NCBI RefSeq assembly: GCF_900215435.1
Contig: NZ_OCMY01000002.1
Coordinates: forward strand, 434,001-498,000
Direction: 5' to 3'
Origin: Candidatus Pantoea floridensis
Lineage (GTDB): Bacteria > Pseudomonadota > Gammaproteobacteria > Enterobacterales > Enterobacteriaceae
DNA length: 64,000 nt
Below the pieces are notes generated by a model. That model was not told the origin of the DNA. It was given only the letters and a program-made list of their open reading frames with translations, and did not search any database. Positions 17,033 to 32,143 of this stretch are shown here, in pieces. How positions within the stretch are numbered: the first letter of the stretch is position 1; each line of letters starts with the position of its first letter. A program made the translations under genes and the position numbers.

Positions 17033-18007
17033 ATGCCCACATTAACCACCTTAAAGGCTGCAACCGTACAGTTTCAGCATCAAGCCAATAACAAACACTA
17101 TAATCTGCTGATAATGGAGAAATTTATTGAGAAGGCGGCGCTTCAAGAGGTGAAGATTCTCACCTTTCCAGAAATGTGTATCACCGGCTACTGGCATGTG
17201 CCCAAACTCACCGCTGCTGAGGTGGCTGCTCTGGCTGAGCCGGTTGAAACCAGCCCTTCCCTGATGTTAATCCGTTCTCTGGCGATTAAGCATCAAATGC
17301 TTATTGGCGCGGGGCTTATTGAGCAAGCCGAGGATGGCCAACTCTATAATGCTTACGTTGCCTGTATGCCAGATGGATCATTGCACACGCACCGTAAACT
17401 TCACGCTTTCGAACATCCCGCAATCAGCAGCGGCGACGGGTTTACGGTATTTGAAACACCATGGGGGGTAAAAGTAGGCATCTTAATTTGCTGGGACAAT
17501 AATCTGGTGGAAAACGTGCGTGCAACGGCATTGATGGGTGCGGATATCCTGCTCGCCCCCCATCAAACCGGCGGTACTGATTCCCGTAGCCCGCATGCGA
17601 TGAAGCCGATTCCTCTCGATTTGTGGGCGGAACGGGAAACGCGTAAAGATGAAATCACTGCGGCATTCAGAGGCCAAAGCGGCCGGGAATGGTTAATGCG
17701 ATGGCTGCCCGCACGCGCGCATGACAACGGATTGTTCCTTCTTTTCAGTAACGGTGTAGGCGCCGATGACGACGAAGTACGCACCGGCAATGCGATGATC
17801 CTGGATCCCTATGGAAGAGTGATTGAGGAAACCTGGGCCGCTGAAGATGCCATGGTCAGCGCTGAGCTGGATTTGACCCTGCTGGCAATGAGTACTGGAC
17901 GCCGCTGGATCCACGGTCGTCGGCCAGATTTATACCAGATTTTGACGCAACCGCAGGGGTATGAACGCGATGCGATTAGCGCACGGTTTTCAGATGAAAT
18001 ACCTTAA
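17033..18007 (+). CDS. Nitrilase/carbon-nitrogen hydrolase family protein
   Basis: 324-aa cytoplasmic hydrolase of the nitrilase superfamily, which cleaves amides, nitriles or carbamoyl compounds. The catalytic triad is visible: Glu in LTFPEMCITGYW, Lys in HTHRKLHAFEH, and Cys in GILICWDNNLVENV. GAGGAG precedes ATG 17033. The divergent LysR gene is the likely regulator. The Cys motif CWDNN differs from plant and true nitrilases, so an amidase of a small substrate is plausible, but the substrate cannot be assigned. Confidence 0.88.
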   Translation: MPTLTTLKAATVQFQHQANNKHYNLLIMEKFIEKAALQEVKILTFPEMCITGYWHVPKLTAAEVAALAEPVETSPSLMLIRSLAIKHQMLIGAGLIEQAEDGQLYNAYVACMPDGSLHTHRKLHAFEHPAISSGDGFTVFETPWGVKVGILICWDNNLVENVRATALMGADILLAPHQTGGTDSRSPHAMKPIPLDLWAERETRKDEITAAFRGQSGREWLMRWLPARAHDNGLFLLFSNGVGADDDEVRTGNAMILDPYGRVIEETWAAEDAMVSAELDLTLLAMSTGRRWIHGRRPDLYQILTQPQGYERDAISARFSDEIP

Positions 18008-18078
18008 TAAACCACCAGGCCGCTGACACAAAGCTGCATACAGGATGTTTGTGAGCAACGTTTCATGGCTAGATGCAA

Positions 18079-18104
18079 AACAGCCTGTAGTGGAACAGGC
18101 TGTT
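18079..18104. terminator. Bidirectional terminator hairpin
   Basis: AACAGCCTG (18079-18087) pairs with CAGGCTGTT (18096-18104) over 9 bp with an 8-nt loop. It lies between the end of the nitrilase gene and the convergent zinT. On the minus strand the stem ends in TTTT, giving a reasonable rho-independent terminator in that direction. Confidence 0.6.
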
Positions 18105-18219
18105 ATTAATGGAACGTAGCCTCTATTCACCCTTTTCTTGATGTCTCGCGTTAAGAAGCGGACGTCAGAGTCCGGCTCATAGCCTACCAGCGACGAAAGC
18201 ATCCTTTATCCCTGAGGGA

Positions 18220-18861
18220 TCAGTGATGCATTAGGTCATCAACAATTTCCTGTTTGGTCAGCTGATAGGGGAAAAATGTTGGCCAATTCTCCAGCTCTTT
18301 ATAGAGCGCATCTTGTGATACGTTGCCGGTGAAAATATGAAAGTGCGATGATTTTCTCGGACTAATAATATGATCGCTAAATTGCACAAATTTAGGGGCT
18401 GCGCTTTTGTTATCGGTACATTCGAAAAGATAGCGAACGCCTCTTTTTCCTGATACGTAATTGAGGACCTTGTACCCTTTATAAGTATATTTACAGGCGT
18501 TAACTTCTCCATTGGCGGTAAATTCCATCATCCCGTTTTCAATGCCAATATCTGTAATATTGCTGGCATAGCCCTTCAAATAGTAATGCTTAATATCCTC
18601 AAATGATTTTCGTTGATCGGCTTCCGCCTTCTTGCGGAAAACCGGATCCAAACTGCCATCTTTGGCATATGGATAGATAGACTGCCATACGCCATCCCAG
18701 TCAGAGAGCGGTCGGTCTTTGATATCGCCATCATTAAAAATACCTTTTGCCGCACTCACCTCTGTCGCGGTGAGTGGCGCACCGTGTGAATGATGGGCAT
18801 GTGAAAAGGCGTGTGAACTGAATACTAATCCCACAACGACTAATGACTTCTTAATTTTCAT
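18220..18861 (-). CDS. zinT: ZinT periplasmic zinc-binding protein
   Basis: 213-aa periplasmic zinc (and cadmium) chaperone that feeds the ZnuABC importer during zinc starvation. The start is ATG 18861 with AAGG upstream; an in-frame extension of 7 residues is discarded. The signal peptide MKIKKSLVVVGLVFSSHAFS is followed by a His-rich segment (HAHHSHG). The lipocalin-like domain ends with the metal-site motif KSSHFHIFTG and a C-terminal HH. A near-consensus Zur operator lies just upstream (18886-18906). Identification is secure. Confidence 0.95.
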   Translation of the reverse strand: MKIKKSLVVVGLVFSSHAFSHAHHSHGAPLTATEVSAAKGIFNDGDIKDRPLSDWDGVWQSIYPYAKDGSLDPVFRKKAEADQRKSFEDIKHYYLKGYASNITDIGIENGMMEFTANGEVNACKYTYKGYKVLNYVSGKRGVRYLFECTDNKSAAPKFVQFSDHIISPRKSSHFHIFTGNVSQDALYKELENWPTFFPYQLTKQEIVDDLMHH

Positions 18862-18885
18862 AACATTAACCTTATATGTCAAAGT

Positions 18886-18906
18886 AAATGTTATAACATA
18901 ACAATT
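18886..18906. promoter_or_regulatory. Zur operator of zinT
   Basis: AAATGTTATA, one spacer base, then CATAACAATT. Compared with the enterobacterial Zur box (AAATGTTATA-N-TATAACATTT), the left arm is identical and the right arm matches at 8 of 10 positions. It ends 25 bp before the zinT start codon, as expected for zinc-dependent repression. Confidence 0.85.
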
Positions 18907-18986
18907 AACAAACTGTTATTGCTAATTTCATTTTGCTACCCGCTCTAAGCCAAACACGCCTGCTTTACTCCTGCCTGGCGGCATGT

Positions 18987-19012
18987 AAGGGCGATCCCGC
19001 AGCATCGCCCTT
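18987..19012. terminator. Hairpin downstream of the fucose operon
   Basis: AAGGGCGAT (18987-18995) and ATCGCCCTT (19004-19012) form a 9-bp stem with an 8-nt loop. It lies between the last gene of the fucose operon (ends 19055) and the zinT promoter, so it probably stops the operon transcript; the T-tract is weak. Confidence 0.5.
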
Positions 19013-19054
19013 GCCCTGCTCTTATCAGCCTCGCAAGCTAACGTGAAGACGTCA

Positions 19055-20281
19055 TTATGAATGTCTCCGCTGCCTCAGCGCATAAACCAACACCACGACA
19101 AAACACAGCAGCGGTAAACTGTAAGCCACGGCCGTGCTGACGTGGTCAGAAATCAGCCCCATGAAGTAAGGCATAATTGCACCACCCACAATCGCCATGA
19201 TCATAAACGAGCTGGCCTGTTTAGTGGATTGCCCGAGATTTTTCACGCCCATAGCAAAGATGGTGGGGAACATGGTGGACATAAAGAAGAAGATGGCGAT
19301 CAGCGCGATAACGGAGACATCGCCTGCGCCTAACATCACAATGGCGCTCAGGACGATGTTGATCAGCGCGTAGGCCGCCAGCATCGCCGCTGGTTTAACT
19401 CTGCCCATTAGCCAGGTGGAAAAGAAACGTCCCAGCATAAAGCAGATCATCGCAACCGAAAGCATATAAGCCGCGCTTTGATTGGTCACGCCATGCCAGT
19501 GCTCGGTGGCGTAGTTAATAAAGAAGGCACCTACCCCAACCTGAGCGGCAACATAAAAGAATTGCGCAATCACCCCGCCGACAAAATGTTTTTGCTGCCA
19601 TAGCGTGGCACCGGGCTGCTGCACATGCTCGCTGGCGGCCTCACGAATATCCGGTAACGCGGTACGCTTAAATAACAGCGCGATAGCGATAACCACACAC
19701 GCAATCACCACATAGGTCATTTTGACGCTGTCCTGCGCGGCTTCCTGGCTGGCGTGGGTGAAGAACAGCGAGCCGCCAATCATAGGCCCGACAAACTGCC
19801 CAAGACCATTAAAAGATTGCGCCAGATTGAGACGACGCTCGGCGCCGTTGGCATCGCCCAGTACCGTAGCGTACGGATTAGCCGCGGTTTCCAGGCAGCC
19901 AAGCCCGCAGGCAAGCACGAACAGCGCAAACAGAAATACCGAGAAATTATTGACCATCGCCGCCGGCACAAACAGCAGCGCGCCAAGGGCGTACAGCGAT
20001 AATCCCGCCAGGATGCCAGCCTTATAGCCATGACGACGCATAAAATAACCGGCCGGCAGCGCGATGATAAAATAGGCACCAAAATAGGCCGCCTGTAATA
20101 ATCCCGATTGGGCTTTGGTAACGCTTAACGTTTCCTGAAAGTGTTTATTAAGAACATCCAGCAGGCCGTATGACACGCCCCACATAAAAAACAGGGTAGT
20201 AATCAGCATGAACGCCCAGCGCAGACTAATAGTTCCCCCGACGCCAATGTTTTCTGGCGTCTCGACGCGTTGTGTAGACAT
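19055..20281 (-). CDS. fucP: L-fucose:H+ symporter (FucP-type MFS)
   Basis: 408-aa inner-membrane sugar/proton symporter of the FucP branch of the MFS, about 12 helices. Typical segments are FFMWGVSYGLLDVLNKHFQ in helix 1, AYFGAYFIIALPAGYFMRR and GCLETAANPYATVLG. It is the last gene of a seven-gene operon encoding all steps of the non-phosphorylative L-fucose route, 36 bp after the mutarotase gene. This supports L-fucose (possibly also galactose or arabinose analogues) as substrate. The E. coli FucP is about 30 residues longer. Confidence 0.88.
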   Translation of the reverse strand: MSTQRVETPENIGVGGTISLRWAFMLITTLFFMWGVSYGLLDVLNKHFQETLSVTKAQSGLLQAAYFGAYFIIALPAGYFMRRHGYKAGILAGLSLYALGALLFVPAAMVNNFSVFLFALFVLACGLGCLETAANPYATVLGDANGAERRLNLAQSFNGLGQFVGPMIGGSLFFTHASQEAAQDSVKMTYVVIACVVIAIALLFKRTALPDIREAASEHVQQPGATLWQQKHFVGGVIAQFFYVAAQVGVGAFFINYATEHWHGVTNQSAAYMLSVAMICFMLGRFFSTWLMGRVKPAAMLAAYALINIVLSAIVMLGAGDVSVIALIAIFFFMSTMFPTIFAMGVKNLGQSTKQASSFMIMAIVGGAIMPYFMGLISDHVSTAVAYSLPLLCFVVVLVYALRQRRHS

Positions 20282-20317
20282 GGTTATATCCTCGTAGGGT
20301 ACAGTCGGTAAGTGTTG

Positions 20318-22273
<1,956 letters not shown>

Positions 22274-22274
22274 C

Positions 22275-23561
22275 TCAGCCTCCCTGCGCGCGATAGCGGT
22301 ATTTCTCGCGCGAGGCGGGATACATCTCGATAGAGAAGCCGGGCGCACTAGGCGGCATATAGGCAGCGCCGCGCACTTCGCAAGGATGTAAGAAATGCTC
22401 GTGCAGATGATCGACATACTCGATGACCCGGCCTTGATGGCTGCCGGCTATGCAAACGAAGTCGATCATCGACAAGTGCTGGACGTATTCGCACAGTCCA
22501 ACGCCGCCGGCATGCGGGCACACCGGCAACTGGTATTTCGCTGCCATTAACATTACCGCCAGTACTTCATTAACGCCGCCGAGGCGACAGGCATCGATCT
22601 GCACTACGTCAATCGCTTCACGCATAATCAGCTGCTTGAAGATGATGCGGTTCTGGCACATCTCACCGGTTGCCACCTTCACCGGCGCGACGCCCTGGCG
22701 GATTTTGCGATGCCCTTCGATATCATCCGGGCTGGTAGGTTCCTCGATAAACCACGGTCGCGCGAAGGCCAGCTGCTGCACCCACTCAATCGCGTCATTC
22801 ACTTCCCACACCTGGTTGGCATCGATCATTAACTGGCGATCCGGTCCCAGCACTTCACGCGCAATGCGCACGCGGCGAATATCATCTTCGAGGTCACGTC
22901 CAACTTTCAGCTTGATGTGTGAGAATCCGGCATCGACTGCCTGCTGGCACAGGCGACGCAGTTTGTCGTCGTCGTAACCGAGCCAGCCTGCCGAGGTGGT
23001 GTAACAGGGATAACCGTGCTGCTCCAGCTCACGGATGCGCTGCGCTTTGCCAGCCTGCTGCGCCGTCAACAATGCCAGCGCTTCGTCCGGCGTGATGCAG
23101 TCAGTGAGGTAGCGGAAATCGATGCAGCGCACCAACTCCTGCGGTGACATATCAGCCACCAGCCGCCACAGCGGCTTCTCTTCCGATTTGGCCCACAGAT
23201 CCCATACTGCGTTGACTACTGCGCCGGTCGCCAGATGAATCGCGCCTTTATCCGGGCCGATCCAGCGCAGCTGGCTATCACTGGTGATGTCGTGCCAGAA
23301 CTGCCCCATATCGGCGGTGATTGACTCCAGCTGGCGACCAACAATCAGGTGCTCCAGCGCGCGTATTGCCGCACAGCAAATTTCATTACCGCGTCCAATG
23401 GTAAAAGTCAGACCATGTCCGCTGATCGCCGCGTTATCCGTCTCGATGATGACGTAAGCGGCAGAATAATCCGGGTCCGGATTCATCGCATCCGAACCGT
23501 CGAGCTGTTCGGAGGTAGGAAAGCGGATGTCTTCGACGCGCAATGCGGTAAGTCTGGTCAT
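22275..23561 (-). CDS. L-fuconate dehydratase (enolase superfamily)
   Basis: 428-aa enzyme that dehydrates L-fuconate to 2-keto-3-deoxy-L-fuconate with Mg2+. Family landmarks are LRVEDIRFPTSEQLDGSDAM at the N-terminus, the catalytic Lys region HIKLKVGRDLEDD, metal ligands in MIDANQVWEV and FIEEPTSPDD, and the C-terminal PHAGGVGLCEYVQH. Length and motifs agree well with the characterised Xanthomonas fuconate dehydratase. The start overlaps the hydrolase stop by 4 bp. Confidence 0.93.
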   Translation of the reverse strand: MTRLTALRVEDIRFPTSEQLDGSDAMNPDPDYSAAYVIIETDNAAISGHGLTFTIGRGNEICCAAIRALEHLIVGRQLESITADMGQFWHDITSDSQLRWIGPDKGAIHLATGAVVNAVWDLWAKSEEKPLWRLVADMSPQELVRCIDFRYLTDCITPDEALALLTAQQAGKAQRIRELEQHGYPCYTTSAGWLGYDDDKLRRLCQQAVDAGFSHIKLKVGRDLEDDIRRVRIAREVLGPDRQLMIDANQVWEVNDAIEWVQQLAFARPWFIEEPTSPDDIEGHRKIRQGVAPVKVATGEMCQNRIIFKQLIMREAIDVVQIDACRLGGVNEVLAVMLMAAKYQLPVCPHAGGVGLCEYVQHLSMIDFVCIAGSHQGRVIEYVDHLHEHFLHPCEVRGAAYMPPSAPGFSIEMYPASREKYRYRAQGG

Positions 23562-24406
23562 TGTTCGCTGCCCTCGGTGAGTTGACGCTGCTCGCCAAGC
23601 CCGGCGATGCCTAACCGGATGACCTGCCCCGGACGCAGATAAACCGGTGGTTTTTGTCCCATCCCCACGCCTGGCGGTGTGCCGGTTGAGATGATGTCGC
23701 CCGGCTGCAAACTCATAAACCGACTGAGATAGCTAACGATCTGCGCAACCGTGAAGATCATGGTGCGGGTGTTGCCGTTCTGATAGCGCCTGCCGTCCAC
23801 CTCCAGCCACAAATTAAGCTGCTGCGGATCGGCGATTTCATCAGCAGTCACCAGCCACGGGCCGATCGGACCAAAGGTGTCGCAGCCTTTGCCTTTGTCC
23901 CATGTGCCGCCGCGTTCAATCTGATATTCACGTTCAGAAACGTCGTTGACCACGCAGTAGCCTGCGACATGCGACAGCGCATCCGCTTCGGCGATATAGC
24001 TACCGCCTTTACCGATTACTACGCCCAGCTCGACTTCCCAGTCGGTTTTCACCGAACCGCGAGGAATGCGCACCGTATCGTTTGGTCCCACCACGGCGCT
24101 GGTCCATTTGCTAAACACCACCGGTTCTTGCGGGATGTCAGCACCGGTTTCGGCGGCGTGATCGGCATAGTTCAGGCCAATACAGATAAATTTGCCAATA
24201 CGCCCGACGCAGGCACCAATGCGCGGTTGGCCGCTGATTTTAGGCAGTTCACTGAGCGGCAGCTGACGCAGCCTTTCCAGTTCGGCAGGTAGCAGCGCAT
24301 CGCCAGCGATGTCATCGACAAAGTGCGACAAATCGCGCAGTTCACCCTGTTGGTCCAGCATTGCCGGACGCTCTTTTCCCGGCTCGCCCACTCGTAATAA
24401 TTTCAT
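23558..24406 (-). CDS. 2,4-diketo-3-deoxy-L-fuconate hydrolase (FAH family)
   Basis: 282-aa fumarylacetoacetate hydrolase-fold enzyme, predicted to cleave 2,4-diketo-3-deoxy-L-fuconate to pyruvate and L-lactate. The start is ATG 24406 with AGGAGTGCA upstream; the longer frame (to 24673) runs into the preceding gene. Motifs include CIGLNYADHAAE, the metal ligands in DWEVELGVVIG and the closing IISTGTPPGVGMG. It lies 13 bp after the dehydrogenase gene. The specific reaction is inferred from the complete operon. Confidence 0.9.
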   Translation of the reverse strand: MKLLRVGEPGKERPAMLDQQGELRDLSHFVDDIAGDALLPAELERLRQLPLSELPKISGQPRIGACVGRIGKFICIGLNYADHAAETGADIPQEPVVFSKWTSAVVGPNDTVRIPRGSVKTDWEVELGVVIGKGGSYIAEADALSHVAGYCVVNDVSEREYQIERGGTWDKGKGCDTFGPIGPWLVTADEIADPQQLNLWLEVDGRRYQNGNTRTMIFTVAQIVSYLSRFMSLQPGDIISTGTPPGVGMGQKPPVYLRPGQVIRLGIAGLGEQRQLTEGSEQ

Positions 24407-24419
24407 GACTGCACTCCTG

Positions 24420-25200
<781 letters not shown>

Positions 25201-25355
25201 AAAAGTGAGTTTTGCCCTTCCGGGTTAGCAAAATAACGCTGGCAACTTTTTCGCTGACGCATTACGTTTTATTGACAATTGCGTAACATTGACAAGTGTG
25301 CTGATGATTATTTGTGCATCCGATCACTTAATTTATGTAGACAGGTAGCAGTGCG

Positions 25356-26108
25356 ATGCCGATAAAAAAGATGGAAAACCCCAGGCTTTACAGACAAATA
25401 GCTGACCAGCTGATCAAACTTATCGATAACAATGAATTTCCTCCCGGCAGCCGTCTGCCAGCGGAGCGCGAGCTGGCAGAGCAGCTACAAGTTAGTCGCG
25501 CATCGGTGCGTGAAGCGCTAATCGCTCTGGAAGTGATTGGCTTGGTAGATGTGAAAGTGGGCAATGGCGTGATTGTGAAAGCACGTTCCACTACGCAGGA
25601 ACCGGTGATGATGCAAGCCGGGCGCGATCAGTGGAAGGAACCCGACGATGAACTGGGGATAAAGCTGGATTTCTCCACCGAACTGCCGCCTTTCTCGCTG
25701 CTGCAGGCGCGCCGCCTGATTGAGCCAGAGGCCGCTGCGCTTGCCGCCGTGCATGCCAGCGATCAGGAGCTGGCCCTCATCCGCGCAGCGTATCGGCAAA
25801 ACTGTGAAGATAACCGTGCGCAGTCGCGCACCCATCCCGGCGACCGTTTATTCCACATTCGCATCGCCCAGGCGAGTGGCAATCCCGCCTACGGCTTTAT
25901 CATCGGCCATCTGCTCGGTCATCGCTATGGCAGTATGTTCCGCATGTTGCAGGCGCACTACACGCCGAGCGATATGCCGCTCGTCTCAGAAACGGAGCAT
26001 ATGGAGATTCTCTCGGCGCTAGAAAAACGGGATGCTAAAGCAGCCAGAGCCGCGATGAAGAAGCATATTGACCGGGTAATTGCCACATTTGAGCGTGTGC
26101 AGGAGTAA
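25356..26108 (+). CDS. GntR-family (FadR/FCD) transcriptional regulator
   Basis: 250-aa regulator. The N-terminal winged helix spans about residues 8-75 (QIADQLIKLIDNNEFPPGS, then LPAERELAEQLQVSRASVRE). The all-helical FCD effector domain covers about 115-245, with its metal-binding residues in the usual places (RLFHIRIAQASGNP; ETEHMEI). It is divergent from the seven-gene fucose operon with a 195-bp promoter region, so it very likely represses the operon until a pathway intermediate is present. Confidence 0.92.
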   Translation: MPIKKMENPRLYRQIADQLIKLIDNNEFPPGSRLPAERELAEQLQVSRASVREALIALEVIGLVDVKVGNGVIVKARSTTQEPVMMQAGRDQWKEPDDELGIKLDFSTELPPFSLLQARRLIEPEAAALAAVHASDQELALIRAAYRQNCEDNRAQSRTHPGDRLFHIRIAQASGNPAYGFIIGHLLGHRYGSMFRMLQAHYTPSDMPLVSETEHMEILSALEKRDAKAARAAMKKHIDRVIATFERVQE

Positions 26109-26433
26109 AACTGTTTGCGGTAGAAAGCGTTGGGTCAGGGTTTTATGTAAATGACCTCGCGTTGTGCTTGCGGCCACTTTAAGAGTGGTCCTACTAGCCC
26201 GAGAATAAAAGAAGCCGTCATCATATATTTCAGTGAGTTGCGCTAGCATCCCCCTTAGAAAACCGTCATTGTGCGCGGTTTTTTTACCTGTCGGGGAAGT
26301 CGGATGTTTAAATTCTTCCTAAACTAACGTGCGTTAAACATGTCATTCGCAGATAACCGGAAAGACAACGGTTACTGAATTTTTATGAATTACCTGACAG
26401 CTAAAGGTTGTTGGCTGAATATAAGGGAAAAGA
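26109..26433. other. Intergenic region between GntR and MscS-type genes
   Basis: 325 bp with one recognisable element, the terminator-like hairpin at 26259-26286. The last 150 bp presumably carry the promoter of the channel gene. I see no RNA gene or credible small reading frame. Confidence 0.5.
26259..26286 (+). terminator. Rho-independent terminator candidate
   Basis: AAAACCG followed after a short loop by CGGTTTTTTT (to 26286) makes a small stem ending in seven T residues, downstream of the GntR gene. The stem is short (5-7 bp), so strength is uncertain. Confidence 0.55.
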
Positions 26434-27498
26434 ATGCCACTAATATTTGGTGAGTTATCTGGTGCTCCAGTATGGGTGCCTGCTGTATTGCTCGTCACGC
26501 TCTCGCTCGCTCTGGGTTTTCTGGCGCGGTTTATACTTCTCAGGTTTATCCGCTACTGGCAGAGCCGTGACAGAAAGCTATTCAAATCACTCGAAAAACA
26601 TCTGAGCGGATCGCTGTTTCTCTTCATTCCCTTGCTGTTAATCAATGTCGGGGTTAATTATATTAACATTCACCCAGACTCCCTTGCCTTTATTACGACC
26701 ACGACCAACATTTTTATTATATTATCATTTTGCTCCATTTTAATCCGGTTGACTAATGTCGCGCAGGATATGCTCTTTATACGCTATGACATTAACCTTT
26801 CAAACAATCTCCGCGCGCGAAAAATTCGCACTCAAATAATCTATGTTAAAAAAGTCGCTATAGTATTACTGGTATCATTCTGTCTTACTCTGATCCTACT
26901 TAGTTTTCCGGGGGTGCGTAAATTCGGCACGACTATCCTTGCGGGCGCCGGCGTTGCCGGGATAATCATTGGCTTTGCTCTTCAGAAGTCGCTGGTCAAT
27001 TTATTTGCCGGAATTCAGATAGCGTTTACGCAACCGATAAAAATTGACGACGCGGTGGTGGTTGAAAATGAATGGGGTTGGATTGAGGAGATCAACCTGA
27101 CTTATGTTGTGGTGCGTATCTGGGATCTGCGCCGCCTGGTGTTGCCTATTACCTACTTTACAGAAAATGCCTTCCAGAACTGGACGCGTAATAATGCACA
27201 AATATTAGGATCTGTTTTTCTTTATGTGGATTATTCCATGCCGTTAGATCCCCTGCGCAAACATTTTGAAAAAGTACTCAGTGAAACAAAACTTTGGGAT
27301 CAACAGACACAGGTGCTTCAGGTTACCGATACCAATGATAAAACCATGACGATAAGATTACTGATGACGGCACAAAACTCCCCCACGGCCTGGGATTTGC
27401 GCTGCCTCGTCCGGGAAAAAATGATTGAGTTTATACAACAAAATTATCCTGAGTGTCTGCCTCATGTTCGCGCAACATTGAGCGATTCCGGTGTTTAA
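26434..27498 (+). CDS. MscS-family mechanosensitive ion channel
   Basis: 354-aa inner-membrane channel that opens under membrane tension to release solutes. There are about five N-terminal hydrophobic helices, including the pore helix ILAGAGVAGIIIGFALQKSL. The beta domain follows (FAGIQIAFTQPIKIDDAVVV, then NEWGWIEEINLTYVVVRIWD) and then a C-terminal alpha/beta domain. It resembles the longer YnaI-like MscS paralogues rather than MscS itself (286 aa). It is a single gene and appears intact. Confidence 0.9.
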   Translation: MPLIFGELSGAPVWVPAVLLVTLSLALGFLARFILLRFIRYWQSRDRKLFKSLEKHLSGSLFLFIPLLLINVGVNYINIHPDSLAFITTTTNIFIILSFCSILIRLTNVAQDMLFIRYDINLSNNLRARKIRTQIIYVKKVAIVLLVSFCLTLILLSFPGVRKFGTTILAGAGVAGIIIGFALQKSLVNLFAGIQIAFTQPIKIDDAVVVENEWGWIEEINLTYVVVRIWDLRRLVLPITYFTENAFQNWTRNNAQILGSVFLYVDYSMPLDPLRKHFEKVLSETKLWDQQTQVLQVTDTNDKTMTIRLLMTAQNSPTAWDLRCLVREKMIEFIQQNYPECLPHVRATLSDSGV

Positions 27499-27573
27499 CC
27501 GCCTGAAAATCCGCTAGATATCGTTTTCGTGAGACTAACGATAAGTGGTATAAGCCGTTAACGCATTCTCAAC

Positions 27574-27616
27574 CGGACAGCCTCTGGCATTACTGCTTAA
27601 TGCCAGAGGCTGTCCG
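27574..27616. terminator. Very strong bidirectional hairpin, perfect 19-bp stem
   Basis: CGGACAGCCTCTGGCATTA (27574-27592) pairs with its exact complement at 27598-27616 around a 5-nt loop. It lies between the convergent MscS-type and phenolic acid decarboxylase genes and so serves as a shared transcription stop. Neither side has a long T-run (TTCATTT on the plus side). Confidence 0.75.
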
Positions 27617-27663
27617 TTCATTTAATACCTTCGGCACAAACACCTTTATAAAGCAAGCACCGC

Positions 27664-28188
27664 TTATTTCCCTTCGAAGAAATCACTCGGAAGTTGACCT
27701 GGAGGCATATTAATAACAGCATCATTATCAGGCCCTTCATTTTTCATATAGGTGACTTTAGCAAATTCCGGAATAATCACATAAGGGTAAGCCGGACCTT
27801 CATCGCGAAAACGATGCATATCTTCAATAAATTCGTTTTGATAACAAATCGTTTTTTCAGGGTGCTGTCCTTCACCGGCAATCCATTGAGGGAAGAAAAT
27901 AGTACCATGAATAAGTTTTCTTTCGAGATCAAATAATAGGCTTACACAGGTTCCTGTCGGTTCGTGCCAGTCTACTTTATAAATACCTGGGGCGAACTGT
28001 ACGGCATTCATCTTTTGCTGGGTTACCCATCGGCCACCTACCATTCCCTGGTGGATACGATAATCACACGTTGTGTCGTTGCGCGCATACCACTCATATT
28101 TCCATCCATTATCGTAGGTGTAGACAAAATGCGTTCCAACAAAGGCGGATAAATCTTTTGAGATATCGTTTAACGATTCCACGGACAT
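27664..28188 (-). CDS. padC: Phenolic acid decarboxylase
   Basis: 174-aa cofactor-free decarboxylase that converts p-coumaric, ferulic and caffeic acids to 4-vinyl derivatives, detoxifying plant phenolics. The start is ATG 28188 with GAGG upstream; an in-frame 23-residue extension is discarded. The lipocalin-like barrel motifs are THFVYTYDNGWKYEWYARND, CDYRIHQGMVGGRWV and DWHEPTGTCVSLLFD. Length matches the family (about 160-180). No PadR-type repressor is adjacent. Confidence 0.93.
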   Translation of the reverse strand: MSVESLNDISKDLSAFVGTHFVYTYDNGWKYEWYARNDTTCDYRIHQGMVGGRWVTQQKMNAVQFAPGIYKVDWHEPTGTCVSLLFDLERKLIHGTIFFPQWIAGEGQHPEKTICYQNEFIEDMHRFRDEGPAYPYVIIPEFAKVTYMKNEGPDNDAVINMPPGQLPSDFFEGK

Positions 28189-28672
28189 AACTACCTCATA
28201 TTTCACTGTGTTGTGAGTAAGTTGATGAAACGTCCTCTTGACGAGTTGCCGCATCATTCTTGTATAGAGATATTTATAATATGGAACACTTCAGGTTTTT
28301 TCCAATGTTCTGCATTTGAAAATACCTGGATTACCTTTTTTTTCACGGTAGTCGATAGCAGAGATATTTGCAACACGGCTATTTAACCGGATAAATCATA
28401 TGACAATAAAAAGTCAGCATAAGGTAATAAAATGTAAATAAAAACGGAGCGTGAGAGAATTATTTCTCTCAGATTTTTACTGATAGTTAAACGACTTATC
28501 GCACGTTAATTCTTTTTTAGGAAGTATTTTAGTTATCAAGTTTGCCAAAGTGAAATCTAAAGCTAACCTATTTAAGGTGTTACATATTGACGTTTCTTTA
28601 CCACTGATAAACCACTCAGCGGGCGGATAAATATGCCCGAATTTCAAGAACCGAACTGCAGGATATTCTTCT
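28189..28672. promoter_or_regulatory. Divergent promoter region of padC and aspT
   Basis: 484 bp, AT-rich. It contains an 8-bp stem TGAGAGAA / TTCTCTCA (28452-28471, 4-nt loop) followed by GATTTTT. That looks like a weak terminator or attenuator on the plus strand, about 200 bp before aspT. I see no reading frame with a ribosome binding site. Confidence 0.45.
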
Positions 28673-32006
<3,334 letters not shown>

Positions 32007-32043
32007 ACCAAGTACAACATAAGATAAGTTGTAAGGCGATAAC

Positions 32044-32070
32044 AATCAGGGCTGTGTTGCAGCCCTGATT
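32044..32070. terminator. Bidirectional terminator hairpin after aspD
   Basis: AATCAGGGCTG (32044-32054) pairs perfectly over 11 bp with CAGCCCTGATT (32060-32070), loop TGTTG. It sits between aspD and the convergent regulator-like gene. Confidence 0.7.
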
Positions 32071-32143
32071 AACGTAATCATCGGTTTCTGGCTTAGTGTC
32101 CTATCTTTGGAAAAAATAAATACTTACGCCAAATTCACAAATT

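Noticed and set aside
22274..22417. Longer start for the fuconolactonase
   Set aside because: It lies inside the dehydratase gene, while GTG 22273 has GGGAGG upstream and starts directly at the metal motif.
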